A DNA stretch of 37,375 nucleotides from Clostridia bacterium (lineage in GTDB: Bacteria; Bacillota; Clostridia; Oscillospirales; CAG-272): the NCBI GenBank assembly GCA_017483125.1, contig JAFULU010000223.1, positions 1 through 37,375 on the forward strand. The letters are read 5' to 3'. The translations under genes were made by a program, and so were the position numbers. Under the pieces are notes generated by a model. It saw only the letters and a list, made by a program, of their open reading frames with translations, did no database searches and had not been told where the DNA came from. Positions 15,589 through 23,476 of this stretch are shown piece after piece. Each line of letters begins with the position of its first letter. Within the stretch, counting starts at the first letter, position 1.

Positions 15589-18082
15589 GGGTAGTGCCTC
15601 CTTCGGGACGGGATACGGGAAGGCCTCTGGCGGTCAGGGACAGACCGCTGGTGGCCAACTGCTCACGGCAGCCCTCCAGATAGAGAGCCCGCTCGCGGGG
15701 ATAGCGGAACCGCTCCTCGGGGTTGTAGAGCGCCACCTCGGCAGAGCCGAAGCTTCCCGCGTCGGACACACCCGGCAGACCGCAGAGATCGGTGATCATG
15801 GCGGTGTCCATGGCGGAGACCACGAACATCTGCTTGGCGGCCTGGATATCCGACACCATGGCGGTGAGGGAAGTGACCTTCTTGTCGGGAGCGCAGAGGG
15901 GGGCGGTGGCGAAGAGGTGGTAGATGTTCTCAAACTCGTCGATGCCGCGGAGGGGGTAGCCGAAGACACCCGTATCCGAGCGGCGGTCGAACCACAGAAG
16001 CAGGACCTCATGTCCCTTGCGGAGCTCGGCCAGCACCGAGGCGATGGTCAGCTCTACCACGCCGTCGGCCAGATACTCGTTCATGTCCTCGTAGAGCACG
16101 GGAGCGGCCAGCTCGTGGACGTCCACGGTCTCCTCGGCGGTCTCGGTGGCGGCCTTGATGGCGGCGTTCACCGCGCTATTAAGGTTGTTGTTCTTGGCGT
16201 CCAGGGACTCGGCCACGGCGGCTCTCTGATCCAGACGGGCCTTCAGAGCCTCGTCGGTGAGGGCGTGGGTTTCGGCGGTCTCCTTGATCCGCTTGTTCTT
16301 GCGCTTGCGGTCGGCGGCCAGCTTGGCCTCTTCCTTCTTGGCCTTCTTAGCGGCCTTCTTTTCCTTGCGGGTCAGCTTCTTCTTACCCTTGGCGGCCTCC
16401 TCGGCGGTCTCCTCCTTCTTCTTGGGCGGCTCGTCGGGGAAGTGGGGGGTGAGATCGCAGAAGACCACGGTCTGGTTGGAGGTACCCGTGTTGTAGTCCT
16501 TGACGATGAAATTCTCGGACTTGGAGGACAGCTTCCAGTGGATGGACTTGAGGGAATCGCCGTTTCGGTAGTCGCGGATATCCGAGACCTCCAGCTTGTC
16601 CACCACCAGAGGGGAGCGGACGGTGCGGGCGGTATCGTCGGACACCGAATGGGCCTCGGTGTCGTCCAGATTCAAACGGCGGGGAAGCACGTAGACGGTG
16701 GTCAGGTTCTCCACGTCCACGCGGGCGCGGAAGATGCGGAAAAAATCGTAGACGTAGAAGCACTTGACACCGATGTCGTAGGTGCCGCGGAAGCGGAAGG
16801 ACACGGTGTTCTTCACGTGGTAGCCCGTCAGAGGCGCCATGGACACCCGCAGGGAACGCTCGGTACAGCGCACGGCGTTGGACTGGGGAATGGACACCAT
16901 AGCCTCCACGAAGGGAATGGCCAGAATGGAGCGGTTGTCGATGGTGAACTCGTAGGTGTAGGGGGTGTTCTTCTCGGTGGTGACGGTGTCGCAGAGCATA
17001 CTCACCGACAGAGAGCTCTTGGCCATGAGGGTGTAGACCAGCAGAACGATGGGGAGCAGGAAGATGAACCAGAAGAAGATGTTGGACACCTTACTGAGCA
17101 GGGCCTGGGTGAAGACCAGAGCCACCGCGAAGAGGATGAGGTAGGTGGAGAAGCGGGAGGTCACCGTAAAGGCGGGCTCATCCCGATCCGAGACCTTCTT
17201 GCCGGCCTTCTTGCGGAGCCCTCGCACCAGACGGTGAACCAGACGGATGGCTCCTCCCACGGGGATCGCCAGCATCTCCTTGATGGAGACCTCGTCCTCA
17301 AAGCTCTCCTTGGCGAAGACGGTCGGGTGGAGCAGGGCGTGGACGGCGGCGGTGAGGGCAAGGGCGATGAGCAGGACGGTGGGCATGGGGGTGGCGGTGA
17401 CCACGGCGTAGCCCTCGTCGGCCATGTCGGCGTACTTCACCATACCGTCGGCCAGGATGGAGGCCACGGGGAAGGTCATGCCGAAGGTCAGCCCGACGCC
17501 CCCCAGGGCGATGCCCAGAGGAATATACAGACGGCGGGCGGTGGCCTTGCCGAATTTCTTATAGTTGGGGATCAGGAGCAGAAGGGAGAAGAGGAGACCT
17601 ACAAGGAGAGCCAGCCAGCCCAGACCCGACAGGAAGAACAGGGTCTTGAGGGCGGGGGCGTCGGCCTTGAATTCGGTCATCTCCAAAAGGGTCGTGAGAC
17701 CCTCGGGATGGCCTCCGATGAAGTAGCCCATGAGCCCGTAGCCCGAGGTCACGTGCTCGCGGAGGGGGACTTCATCCAAAAGGATCGTGAGATTCACCCC
17801 GGGGAAGGCGGCCAGCACCAACGTCAGAAGGAGGCAGAGGGCGGTCATCCCCACCACAAGGGGCTTCGCGTTCTTCTTCATCCAGCTCCAGAGAGGGAAG
17901 GAGAAGGCCTTTTTCTTCTTAACGAAGGAGTGTCCGCAGGCGGTGCAGGTCTTGGCCCCTACGGGCATGACCTCGCGGCACTCGGGACAGCGGATGCCCA
18001 AAGTGACGCCGCAGTTCATACAGTAGGTGCGATCCGCCGCCACGTATTTCCCGCATTGGGGACATTGTTTCATTTGTGCCAT
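15578..18082 (-). CDS. DUF58 membrane protein with N-terminal double zinc ribbon
   Basis: An 834-residue protein. Two zinc ribbons occupy residues 7-49, with Cys pairs 7/10, 21/24, 32/35 and 46/49. Membrane helices follow from about 74, including a pair near 320-355. The DUF58 core lies near 495-515 (SDIRDYRNGDSLKSIHWK). A von Willebrand A-like fold appears to begin at VVFCDLT but is interrupted by a Lys/Arg/Glu-rich insert (about 560-607) before resuming. GGGAG five bases before ATG fixes the start. It lies 15 bases after MoxR and overlaps the transglutaminase start. DUF58 proteins pair with MoxR ATPases, probably as clients or assembly partners; the precise role is not known. Confidence 0.85.
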   Translation of the reverse strand: MAQMKQCPQCGKYVAADRTYCMNCGVTLGIRCPECREVMPVGAKTCTACGHSFVKKKKAFSFPLWSWMKKNAKPLVVGMTALCLLLTLVLAAFPGVNLTILLDEVPLREHVTSGYGLMGYFIGGHPEGLTTLLEMTEFKADAPALKTLFFLSGLGWLALLVGLLFSLLLLIPNYKKFGKATARRLYIPLGIALGGVGLTFGMTFPVASILADGMVKYADMADEGYAVVTATPMPTVLLIALALTAAVHALLHPTVFAKESFEDEVSIKEMLAIPVGGAIRLVHRLVRGLRKKAGKKVSDRDEPAFTVTSRFSTYLILFAVALVFTQALLSKVSNIFFWFIFLLPIVLLVYTLMAKSSLSVSMLCDTVTTEKNTPYTYEFTIDNRSILAIPFVEAMVSIPQSNAVRCTERSLRVSMAPLTGYHVKNTVSFRFRGTYDIGVKCFYVYDFFRIFRARVDVENLTTVYVLPRRLNLDDTEAHSVSDDTARTVRSPLVVDKLEVSDIRDYRNGDSLKSIHWKLSSKSENFIVKDYNTGTSNQTVVFCDLTPHFPDEPPKKKEETAEEAAKGKKKLTRKEKKAAKKAKKEEAKLAADRKRKNKRIKETAETHALTDEALKARLDQRAAVAESLDAKNNNLNSAVNAAIKAATETAEETVDVHELAAPVLYEDMNEYLADGVVELTIASVLAELRKGHEVLLLWFDRRSDTGVFGYPLRGIDEFENIYHLFATAPLCAPDKKVTSLTAMVSDIQAAKQMFVVSAMDTAMITDLCGLPGVSDAGSFGSAEVALYNPEERFRYPRERALYLEGCREQLATSGLSLTARGLPVSRPEGGTTHEA

Positions 18083-18097
18083 GGCGACTCCCGCTGT

Positions 18098-19096
18098 TTA
18101 CGCGCGCTTGCCCTTGTAGGGGACCTCGGTGGTGCGCAGGATCTCGGTGAGGACGTCCTGGGTGGTCTGGTGGGCCAGCTTGGCCTCCTGACGGAGCATG
18201 AGACGGTGGGCGATGGCAGGGCGGAAGAGACCCGCGATGTCATCGGGCAGCACAAAGTCGCGGCCGCGGAGGAAGGCGTAGGCCTGAGCCAGGTGCACCA
18301 GAGCCACAGAAGCGCGGGGAGAGGCACCCAGACTCAAGGCGGGGTGCTTACGGGTGGAGGTGATGAGGGTGACGATGTACTGGTACAGCTCGTCGTCGAT
18401 ATGGACGGTGGTGACCATCTCACGGACCTCACGGAGCTCGTCGCGGGTCAGGACGGGCACCACGTTCTTGATGGGGTTCTCACCCTTGCGGGCCTTGATG
18501 ATGTTCATCTCCTCGGCGGGGGAGGGGTAGCCCATGCTGAGCTTGAGGGCGAAGCGGTCCAGCTGTGCCTCGGGCAGGGGGTAGGTGCCCACGTAGCCCG
18601 CGGGGTTCTGGGTGGCGATGACCATGAAGGGGTCGGGGATGTTCATGGTGTTGCCGTCCACCGTGACCTTGCCCTCCTCCATGGCCTCCAGGAGCGCGGA
18701 CTGGGTCTTGGGGGAGGCGCGGTTGATCTCGTCGGCCAGGAGGAGGTTGCACATGACCAGACCCTCGCGGAACTCGAAGTTCTCCTTCTGGCGGTTATAA
18801 ATATGGAAGCCCGTGATATCGGAGGCCATAACGTCGGGGGTGACCTGGGCGCGCTTGAAATCCAGACCCGTCACGCGGGCGAGGGTGGAGGCCAGGGTGG
18901 TCTTACCCGTGCCGGGGACGTCCTCGATCAGCACGTGGGCACCGGCCAGCATGGCGGTCAGCAGGTGGAGCACCTCGGTGCGCTTGCCGACGACCACCTT
19001 CTCCACCTCATCGGCGGCGGCGATCATCTTCTTATGGGCGGTGGCCATCTCGGGGGACATTTTCACGTCTTGGGTCTTGTTTTGGGTCTCACTCAT
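18098..19096 (-). CDS. MoxR-family AAA+ ATPase
   Basis: A 332-residue cytosolic ATPase. Walker A is GTGKTT (62-67), Walker B LLLADEIN (118-125), and the ASPKTQSALLEAMEEG segment after it is typical of the MoxR group; a small helical lid domain follows. MoxR proteins act as chaperone-like ATPases, often for proteins with von Willebrand A-like domains, which fits the DUF58 protein encoded next. It is the first gene of the operon, with its own promoter at 19169-19197 and an AAAGGAA ribosome binding site nine bases before ATG. Confidence 0.92.
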   Translation of the reverse strand: MSETQNKTQDVKMSPEMATAHKKMIAAADEVEKVVVGKRTEVLHLLTAMLAGAHVLIEDVPGTGKTTLASTLARVTGLDFKRAQVTPDVMASDITGFHIYNRQKENFEFREGLVMCNLLLADEINRASPKTQSALLEAMEEGKVTVDGNTMNIPDPFMVIATQNPAGYVGTYPLPEAQLDRFALKLSMGYPSPAEEMNIIKARKGENPIKNVVPVLTRDELREVREMVTTVHIDDELYQYIVTLITSTRKHPALSLGASPRASVALVHLAQAYAFLRGRDFVLPDDIAGLFRPAIAHRLMLRQEAKLAHQTTQDVLTEILRTTEVPYKGKRA

Positions 19097-19168
19097 GGTT
19101 CGGGGTTCCTTTCTTGTATGTAGACTTTAAAAATAACAGTTTGGAGTCGCATAATTACAGACTTTAAC

Positions 19169-19197
19169 ATTATAGCACAAAAAAGTCAATTGCGCAA
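19169..19197 (-). promoter_or_regulatory. Promoter of the MoxR-DUF58-transglutaminase operon
   Basis: Minus-strand TATAAT (19169-19174) has TTGCGC 17 bases upstream (19192-19197). A TTGACT also occurs but only 9 bases from the -10, too close to serve as -35. The untranslated leader is about 65 bases. Confidence 0.65.
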
Positions 19198-19270
19198 TAG
19201 ACGAATGGAGGTACGGCGCATTTTCGGCATACGTGTCTCAAATTGTTTACATTTTCGGGGGGGAGATATC

Positions 19271-19299
19271 TTGACAGGGATCTGCGCTTATGATACAAT
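19271..19299 (+). promoter_or_regulatory. Promoter of the small lipoprotein gene
   Basis: TTGACA (19271-19276) and TACAAT (19294-19299) are 17 bases apart, diverging from the MoxR promoter. Confidence 0.8.
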
Positions 19300-19351
19300 G
19301 GTGACGTAAGGATGATATGCTATGCCCGAGGCCCTTGAAAGGAGGCTGTCT

Positions 19352-19819
19352 GTGAAAAAGATCCGTTTTCTGATTCTGCTGGCGGTCCTGCTCTTACCGA
19401 TTTCCGTATGCGGCTGTCAGATCAACCAAGCGACCTTGACGTTTACCGTTTCGGACGCGACCATACAGGATACCCCCTACTCCGTAGGGCGCCAAGCCTC
19501 GGTCAAGGTGGTGACCACCTGCGAGGGCGGGATCCTGTACGACTCCCACTATCCCCACGGCATCGAGGGCGGCCACCCTACCTTGATCCTGCCGGATGGG
19601 ACTGCTATCGAAGGAGTGTGTGATACCACCGCCGCTGTAACCAAGCTGTTCATGAGAAAGTGCGACACCGTGGAGTATTGGTGGAGCTTTGACGTGCCCG
19701 AGGACCTTGAGGCGGGAGCTTATACCGTGACCGTGGCATGGTTCGGCTCGGAGCAGACCGTGGAGGGGGTGGAGTTCGTTATGACCGAGCCCATGGATAT
19801 TCCCTCGCAATCCGAATGA
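19352..19819 (+). CDS. Small hypothetical lipoprotein (GTG start)
   Basis: A 155-residue exported protein of unknown function. GTG at 19352 is the likely start: AAAGGAGG lies six bases upstream and the result is a textbook lipoprotein signal (MKKIRFLILLAVLLLPIS) ending at VCGC, lipidated Cys 22. An in-frame ATG 30 bases upstream would add ten charged residues and lacks a ribosome binding site. The mature part is beta-rich and ends with SFDVPEDLEAGAYTVTVAW, like an Ig-type domain of a surface binding protein. It is a single-gene transcript with its own promoter and terminator. Confidence 0.75.
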   Translation: MKKIRFLILLAVLLLPISVCGCQINQATLTFTVSDATIQDTPYSVGRQASVKVVTTCEGGILYDSHYPHGIEGGHPTLILPDGTAIEGVCDTTAAVTKLFMRKCDTVEYWWSFDVPEDLEAGAYTVTVAWFGSEQTVEGVEFVMTEPMDIPSQSE

Positions 19820-19824
19820 TCTTT

Positions 19825-19863
19825 CCCCGCTTGCCAAACGGCAGGCGGGGGCTTTTCCTTTTT
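19825..19863 (+). terminator. Terminator after the small lipoprotein gene
   Basis: CCCCGCTTGCC and GGCAGGCGGGG form an 11-base stem with one T-G pair and an AAAC loop, followed by GCTTTTCCTTTTT. Confidence 0.85.
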
Positions 19864-19864
19864 C

Positions 19865-19883
19865 GTCAAACCGCCGAAAAACA
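19865..19883 (+). promoter_or_regulatory. Shared 19-bp block upstream of solute-binding gene 1 promoter
   Basis: GTCAA-NN-CGCCGAAAAACA ends exactly 10 bases before the -35 hexamer. The same block at the same distance precedes the second solute-binding gene (21564-21582). It could be an activator site or simply part of the duplicated unit. Confidence 0.5.
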
Positions 19884-19893
19884 CCCCACCTCC

Positions 19894-19922
19894 TTGACAG
19901 ATTCTCCCCTCCGTGTTATAAT
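19894..19922 (+). promoter_or_regulatory. Perfect-consensus promoter of solute-binding gene 1
   Basis: TTGACA (19894-19899), 17 bases, TATAAT (19917-19922): all twelve hexamer bases match the housekeeping consensus, implying high basal transcription. Confidence 0.9.
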
Positions 19923-19960
19923 GGAATATCAAAGAAAAACTCACTTTTTTGGAGGACACC

Positions 19961-21487
19961 ATGAAACTGACCCGTATCCTCGCGGCTCTTCTGGCCCTGC
20001 TCATGCTGGTCGGCACCCTCGCCGCCTGCGGAGGCCCCGTGGAGGAGCCCGACACCACCGCCCCCGACGGCACCGACGCCGCCACCGAGACCGAGGGTGA
20101 GACTAAGCTGACCGACGATCTGCCCGACGACCTGGACTATGAGGAGGATGAGATCGTCATCCTCAGCCGCTACCGCGAGGGCTGGACCTCGGGGGAGATC
20201 GCCGTGGAGGGACTGACCTCCGAGCCCGTCAACGACGCCGTCTTTGAGCGCAACAAGTCGGTGGAGGAGCGGCTGAACGTCAAGATCAACAGCGTGGAGG
20301 AGATCACCGACGACGCCTACGTTATCACCACCAAGGCCTCCACCGCCGTCCACGCCGCTACCCACGAGTACGACATCATCGCCTCGGCCTGCTACGTGGG
20401 GGTCAACGAGTCCATCAACGGCACCTTCGCCGATATGCGCAAGTCTCTCTACCTCGACTTCGATCAGCCCTGGTGGTCTCAGGGCTTCAACGAGGTGGTG
20501 GAGTACCAGGGGGCCCAGTTCTGCGGACTCAGCGCGGCCCTGCTCTCCCAGTACCGCTTCGCCTTCGTCACCCTGTTCAATAAGGACCTCTTCACCGAGG
20601 TGGGTCAGCCCTACCTCTACGAGGCCGTGGAGAACGGCAGCTGGACCCTGGACAAGCAGATCTCCCTCATTCCCCTGTTCCACCGCGACAACGGGAACGG
20701 TGAGCAGGACGAGGAGGGCGACGTCTACGGTCTGGTCTCCTGCGACTACGTCAGCACCGACCCCTACTGGAGCTCCTGCATGGTGGACATCATCAGGAAG
20801 GACGAGAACGGGGACTACGTGATGGTCTTTGACTCGGGCAAGCTCCACGACGTGGCCGAGAAGGTCCTCCGCCTCTTCTACGAGGTCGAGGACGGCACCT
20901 ACGACTACAAGATGGAGACCATGAACACCGAGCAGGACAAGATCCGCGAGATGTTCGCCCGCGGCGGCGCGGCCATGGCCACCGTCCGTATCCTGGAGCT
21001 GGAGTATGATTCCATCCGCGGCATGGAGCAGCAGTTCGGCGTGGTGCCCATGCCCAAGTTCGACGAGGTGCAGACCGAGTACCGCACCCTGCTCCACGAT
21101 CAGTTCACCGTCTTTTCCGTCCTGACCACCGTAGAGAAGGAGGAGGGCAGACTGGACGAGGTGGGCGCCGTGCTGGAGGCCATGTCCTCGGAAAGCTACA
21201 AGACCGTCCGCCCCGCCTACTACGAGACCACCCTGCGCACCAAGATCGCCCAGGATCCCCAGTCCGCCGAAATGTTCGATATCATCATCGACAACATCTA
21301 CATCGACGCGGGCATCATCTACACCATCCAGCTCTCCACCTTCCACAACTACTTCCGTGAGATCATCGGCTCGGGGAAAAATACTGTCGTCTCCCAATAC
21401 AAGAGCGTGACCAAGCAGGCCGAAAGAGCCCTCACCTCCATGACCAGGCGCTTCGACCGCATCCTGAGCGGCAATAACAGAAGGTAA
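19961..21487 (+). CDS. Extracellular solute-binding lipoprotein 1 (ABC importer type)
   Basis: A 508-residue lipoprotein starting MKLTRILAALLALLML, with lipobox LAAC and lipidated C23, followed by an acidic Thr/Asp/Glu-rich linker to about 55. The mature part looks like a family-1-type sugar-binding protein: an N-terminal alpha/beta lobe (VFERNKSVEERLNVKI; EYDIIASACYVG) and a second lobe (GVVPMPKFDE; DQFTVFSVLTT). GGAGG five bases upstream fixes the ATG. No permease or ATPase gene is nearby, so it must share components encoded elsewhere. It is the tandem paralogue of the next gene. Ligand unknown, probably an oligosaccharide given the neighbours. Confidence 0.85.
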   Translation: MKLTRILAALLALLMLVGTLAACGGPVEEPDTTAPDGTDAATETEGETKLTDDLPDDLDYEEDEIVILSRYREGWTSGEIAVEGLTSEPVNDAVFERNKSVEERLNVKINSVEEITDDAYVITTKASTAVHAATHEYDIIASACYVGVNESINGTFADMRKSLYLDFDQPWWSQGFNEVVEYQGAQFCGLSAALLSQYRFAFVTLFNKDLFTEVGQPYLYEAVENGSWTLDKQISLIPLFHRDNGNGEQDEEGDVYGLVSCDYVSTDPYWSSCMVDIIRKDENGDYVMVFDSGKLHDVAEKVLRLFYEVEDGTYDYKMETMNTEQDKIREMFARGGAAMATVRILELEYDSIRGMEQQFGVVPMPKFDEVQTEYRTLLHDQFTVFSVLTTVEKEEGRLDEVGAVLEAMSSESYKTVRPAYYETTLRTKIAQDPQSAEMFDIIIDNIYIDAGIIYTIQLSTFHNYFREIIGSGKNTVVSQYKSVTKQAERALTSMTRRFDRILSGNNRR

Positions 21488-21527
21488 CACCGGAAGGTGA
21501 TACAACTATGATCCTATGACCGTTCGA

Positions 21528-21560
21528 CCCCGCCAACACCTTTTGGCGGGGTGTTTTTTT
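21528..21560 (+). terminator. Terminator between the two solute-binding genes
   Basis: CCCCGCCA and TGGCGGGG form an 8-bp stem with an 8-base loop, followed by TGTTTTTTTG. The two paralogues are therefore separately transcribed. Confidence 0.85.
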
Positions 21561-21563
21561 GTG

Positions 21564-21582
21564 GTCAATTCGCCGAAAAACA
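21564..21582 (+). promoter_or_regulatory. Shared 19-bp block upstream of solute-binding gene 2 promoter
   Basis: Second copy of GTCAA-NN-CGCCGAAAAACA, identical except for the two N positions and again exactly 10 bases before the -35 hexamer. Confidence 0.5.
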
Positions 21583-21592
21583 GGGAAGTGTC

Positions 21593-21622
21593 TTGACAAG
21601 CTCCCGAGGACTGTGATACAAT
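21593..21622 (+). promoter_or_regulatory. Promoter of solute-binding gene 2
   Basis: TTGACA (21593-21598) and TACAAT (21617-21622) with an 18-base spacer; slightly weaker than the promoter of its paralogue. Confidence 0.8.
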
Positions 21623-21670
21623 GAGGCATCATGGGTAGATGTCTCTGCCCCTTGCTTTTGGAGGAACACT

Positions 21671-23179
21671 ATGAAACTGACCCGTATCCTGGCGGGCTTC
21701 CTGGCTCTCCTCATGCTGGTCGGCAGCTTTGCCGCCTGCGGAGAGACCACCGACGACCCCGCGAATTCCGACGCCGCCACCACCGCCCCCGTAGAGACCG
21801 AGCCCGAGACCGAGCTGACCGACTGGCTCCCCGACGGCCTCCACTACGGTGATACCGACATCACCATCATCAGCCGCTACCGCGAGGGCTGGACCTCGGG
21901 GGAGATCGCCGTGGAGGAGATCATCTCCGAGCCCGTCAACGACGCCGTCTTTGAGCGCAACAAGGCCACCGAGGAGCGCTTGGGTGTCAAGATCGTCAGC
22001 ATCGAGGAGAACAACAACGACCCCGGCGTGGTGGTCAATAAGGTGGCCAACGCCGTCAAGGCGGGCACCGACGAGTACGACATCATGGCCGCCGCCTGCT
22101 ACATGGCGGTCAACGAGTCCCTCAACGGCACCTTCGCCAATCTCCGCAACACCGAGTATCTGGACTTTGACAAGCCTTGGTGGTCCCAGGGCTTCAACGA
22201 GGTGGTGGAGTACCAAGGTGCCCAGTACGCCGTCTCGGGCGATATGGTGCTGTCCCTGTACCGCTTCGCCTTCGTCACCATCTTCAACAAGTACCTCTTT
22301 ACCGAGTCCAACCAGCCCTTCCTCTACGACTACGTGGAGAACGGCACCTGGACCCTGGACAAGCAGATCGAGCTGGTACCCGTGTTCGAGCGGGACAACG
22401 GTAACGGCCTCCAGGACACCGAGGGCGACATTTACGGTCTGGTCTCCAACGACTACATCAGCGTGGACCCCTACTGGAGCTCCTGCATGGTGGATATCAT
22501 CAAGAAGAACGGGGACGGGGACTACGAGATGGTCTTTGACTCCGCCAAGCTCTTCGACGTCTGCGAGAAGACCATGACCCTCTTCTTCGGCTGCGGTAAC
22601 GCCACCTACAACATCAAGCACTACGGCCTGGACGACGAGCAGAACGACATCCGCGAGATGTTCGCCAATGGCTCTGCCGCCATGTCCACCGTCCGTATCC
22701 TGGAGCTGGAGGCGGGCTCCATCCGCAACATGGAGCAGGAGTTCGGCGTGGTGCCCATGCCCAAGTTCGACGAGGCCCAGAAGGAGTACCGCACCCTTCT
22801 CCACGATCAGTTCACCGTCCTCTGCGTGCCCACCACCGTTACGGGGGAGGAGCTGGACATGGTGAGCGCGGTCATGGAATCCCTGGCCTCCGCCAGCTAC
22901 AAGACCGTCCGTCCCGCCTACTACGAGACCACCCTGCGCACCAAGATCGCCCAGGATCCCCAGTCCGCCGAGATGTTCGATATCATCATCGACAACATCT
23001 ACATCGACGCGGGCATCATCTACACCAACGCCCTGTCCTCCTTCCACGACAAGTTCCGCCAGATCATGGGAAGCGGCCAGAACACCGTCACCTCCCAGTA
23101 TAAGGCCGTGGCCCGTTCCGCCGGGCGCGCGCTGGAGAAAATGATCATGAAGCTGGACAAGATCACCGAGAAAGCCTGA
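21671..23179 (+). CDS. Extracellular solute-binding lipoprotein 2 (paralogue of 1)
   Basis: A 502-residue lipoprotein (MKLTRILAGFLALLMLVG, lipobox FAAC, C23) sharing its whole length with the preceding gene. Conserved blocks include YREGWTSGEIAVE, PWWSQGFNEVVEYQGAQ, DPYWSSCMVDII and AQDPQSAEMFDIIIDN. Linker regions and the central lobe differ, suggesting a different ligand. Near the 3' end 130 of 132 bases match the paralogue. GGAGG six bases upstream fixes the start. No transporter permease is adjacent. The transcript probably ends in the hairpin element at 23208-23368. Confidence 0.85.
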   Translation: MKLTRILAGFLALLMLVGSFAACGETTDDPANSDAATTAPVETEPETELTDWLPDGLHYGDTDITIISRYREGWTSGEIAVEEIISEPVNDAVFERNKATEERLGVKIVSIEENNNDPGVVVNKVANAVKAGTDEYDIMAAACYMAVNESLNGTFANLRNTEYLDFDKPWWSQGFNEVVEYQGAQYAVSGDMVLSLYRFAFVTIFNKYLFTESNQPFLYDYVENGTWTLDKQIELVPVFERDNGNGLQDTEGDIYGLVSNDYISVDPYWSSCMVDIIKKNGDGDYEMVFDSAKLFDVCEKTMTLFFGCGNATYNIKHYGLDDEQNDIREMFANGSAAMSTVRILELEAGSIRNMEQEFGVVPMPKFDEAQKEYRTLLHDQFTVLCVPTTVTGEELDMVSAVMESLASASYKTVRPAYYETTLRTKIAQDPQSAEMFDIIIDNIYIDAGIIYTNALSSFHDKFRQIMGSGQNTVTSQYKAVARSAGRALEKMIMKLDKITEKA

Positions 23180-23207
23180 ACCCATCCGTATACCCAAGAC
23201 CTCACCC

Positions 23208-23368
23208 TTCGGGGCAATAGCATACAGTTAAGAAATCGGCTCTCCCTATGGGAGAGCTGTCGCCGCAGGCGGCTGAGAGGGTAGCTCTGATCGAACAGCC
23301 CTCTCCGTCACGCAAAGCGTGACACCTCCCCCAAGGTGGAGGCTTAACTTTGTGTGTTGCCCTTCGCA
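23208..23368. repeat. Composite hairpin repeat, tail-to-tail arrangement (copy 3)
   Basis: Hairpin A (GGCTCTCCCTATGGGAGAGC), hairpin B (GTCGCCGCAGGCGGC), arm GAGAGGG, a short centre, arm CCCTCTC, hairpin B' (GTCACGCAAAGCGTGAC) and hairpin A' (CCTCCCCCAAGGTGGAGG). Outside these, GGGGCAATAGCATACAGTTAAG (written as on the left) pairs imperfectly with the right end. It occupies most of the 372-base gap before the NAD synthetase gene, with the promoter of that gene beyond it. Confidence 0.8.
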
Positions 23369-23406
23369 GTGGGGTCTTTTCCTTATGGATGAGGACTTTC
23401 CCGCAG

Positions 23407-23476
23407 TGACCGAAAAAAAGAAGAAAGTTCGGTAAAAGGGCGGGAAATTTCACCGAAATACTTGATTATTCGGTCA
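23407..23476 (+). promoter_or_regulatory. Four alternating TTCGGT-type half-sites in the nadE control region
   Basis: TGACCGAA (23407-23414), TTCGGTAA (23428-23435), TCACCGAA (23450-23457) and TTCGGTCA (23469-23476) alternate in orientation with centre distances of 21, 22 and 19 bases. The first and last sit in a perfect 10-bp inverted repeat, AGTGACCGAA with TTCGGTCACT. The last lies between the -35 and -10 boxes, where a bound protein would block RNA polymerase. Confidence 0.55.

Noticed and set aside
15434..19123. Open frame of 1229 codons on the plus strand opposite the MoxR-DUF58 operon
   Set aside because: It crosses the opposite-strand start and stop signals of two well-supported genes and is made of low-complexity Gly/Leu/His/Gln sequence; a shadow of GC-rich codon use.
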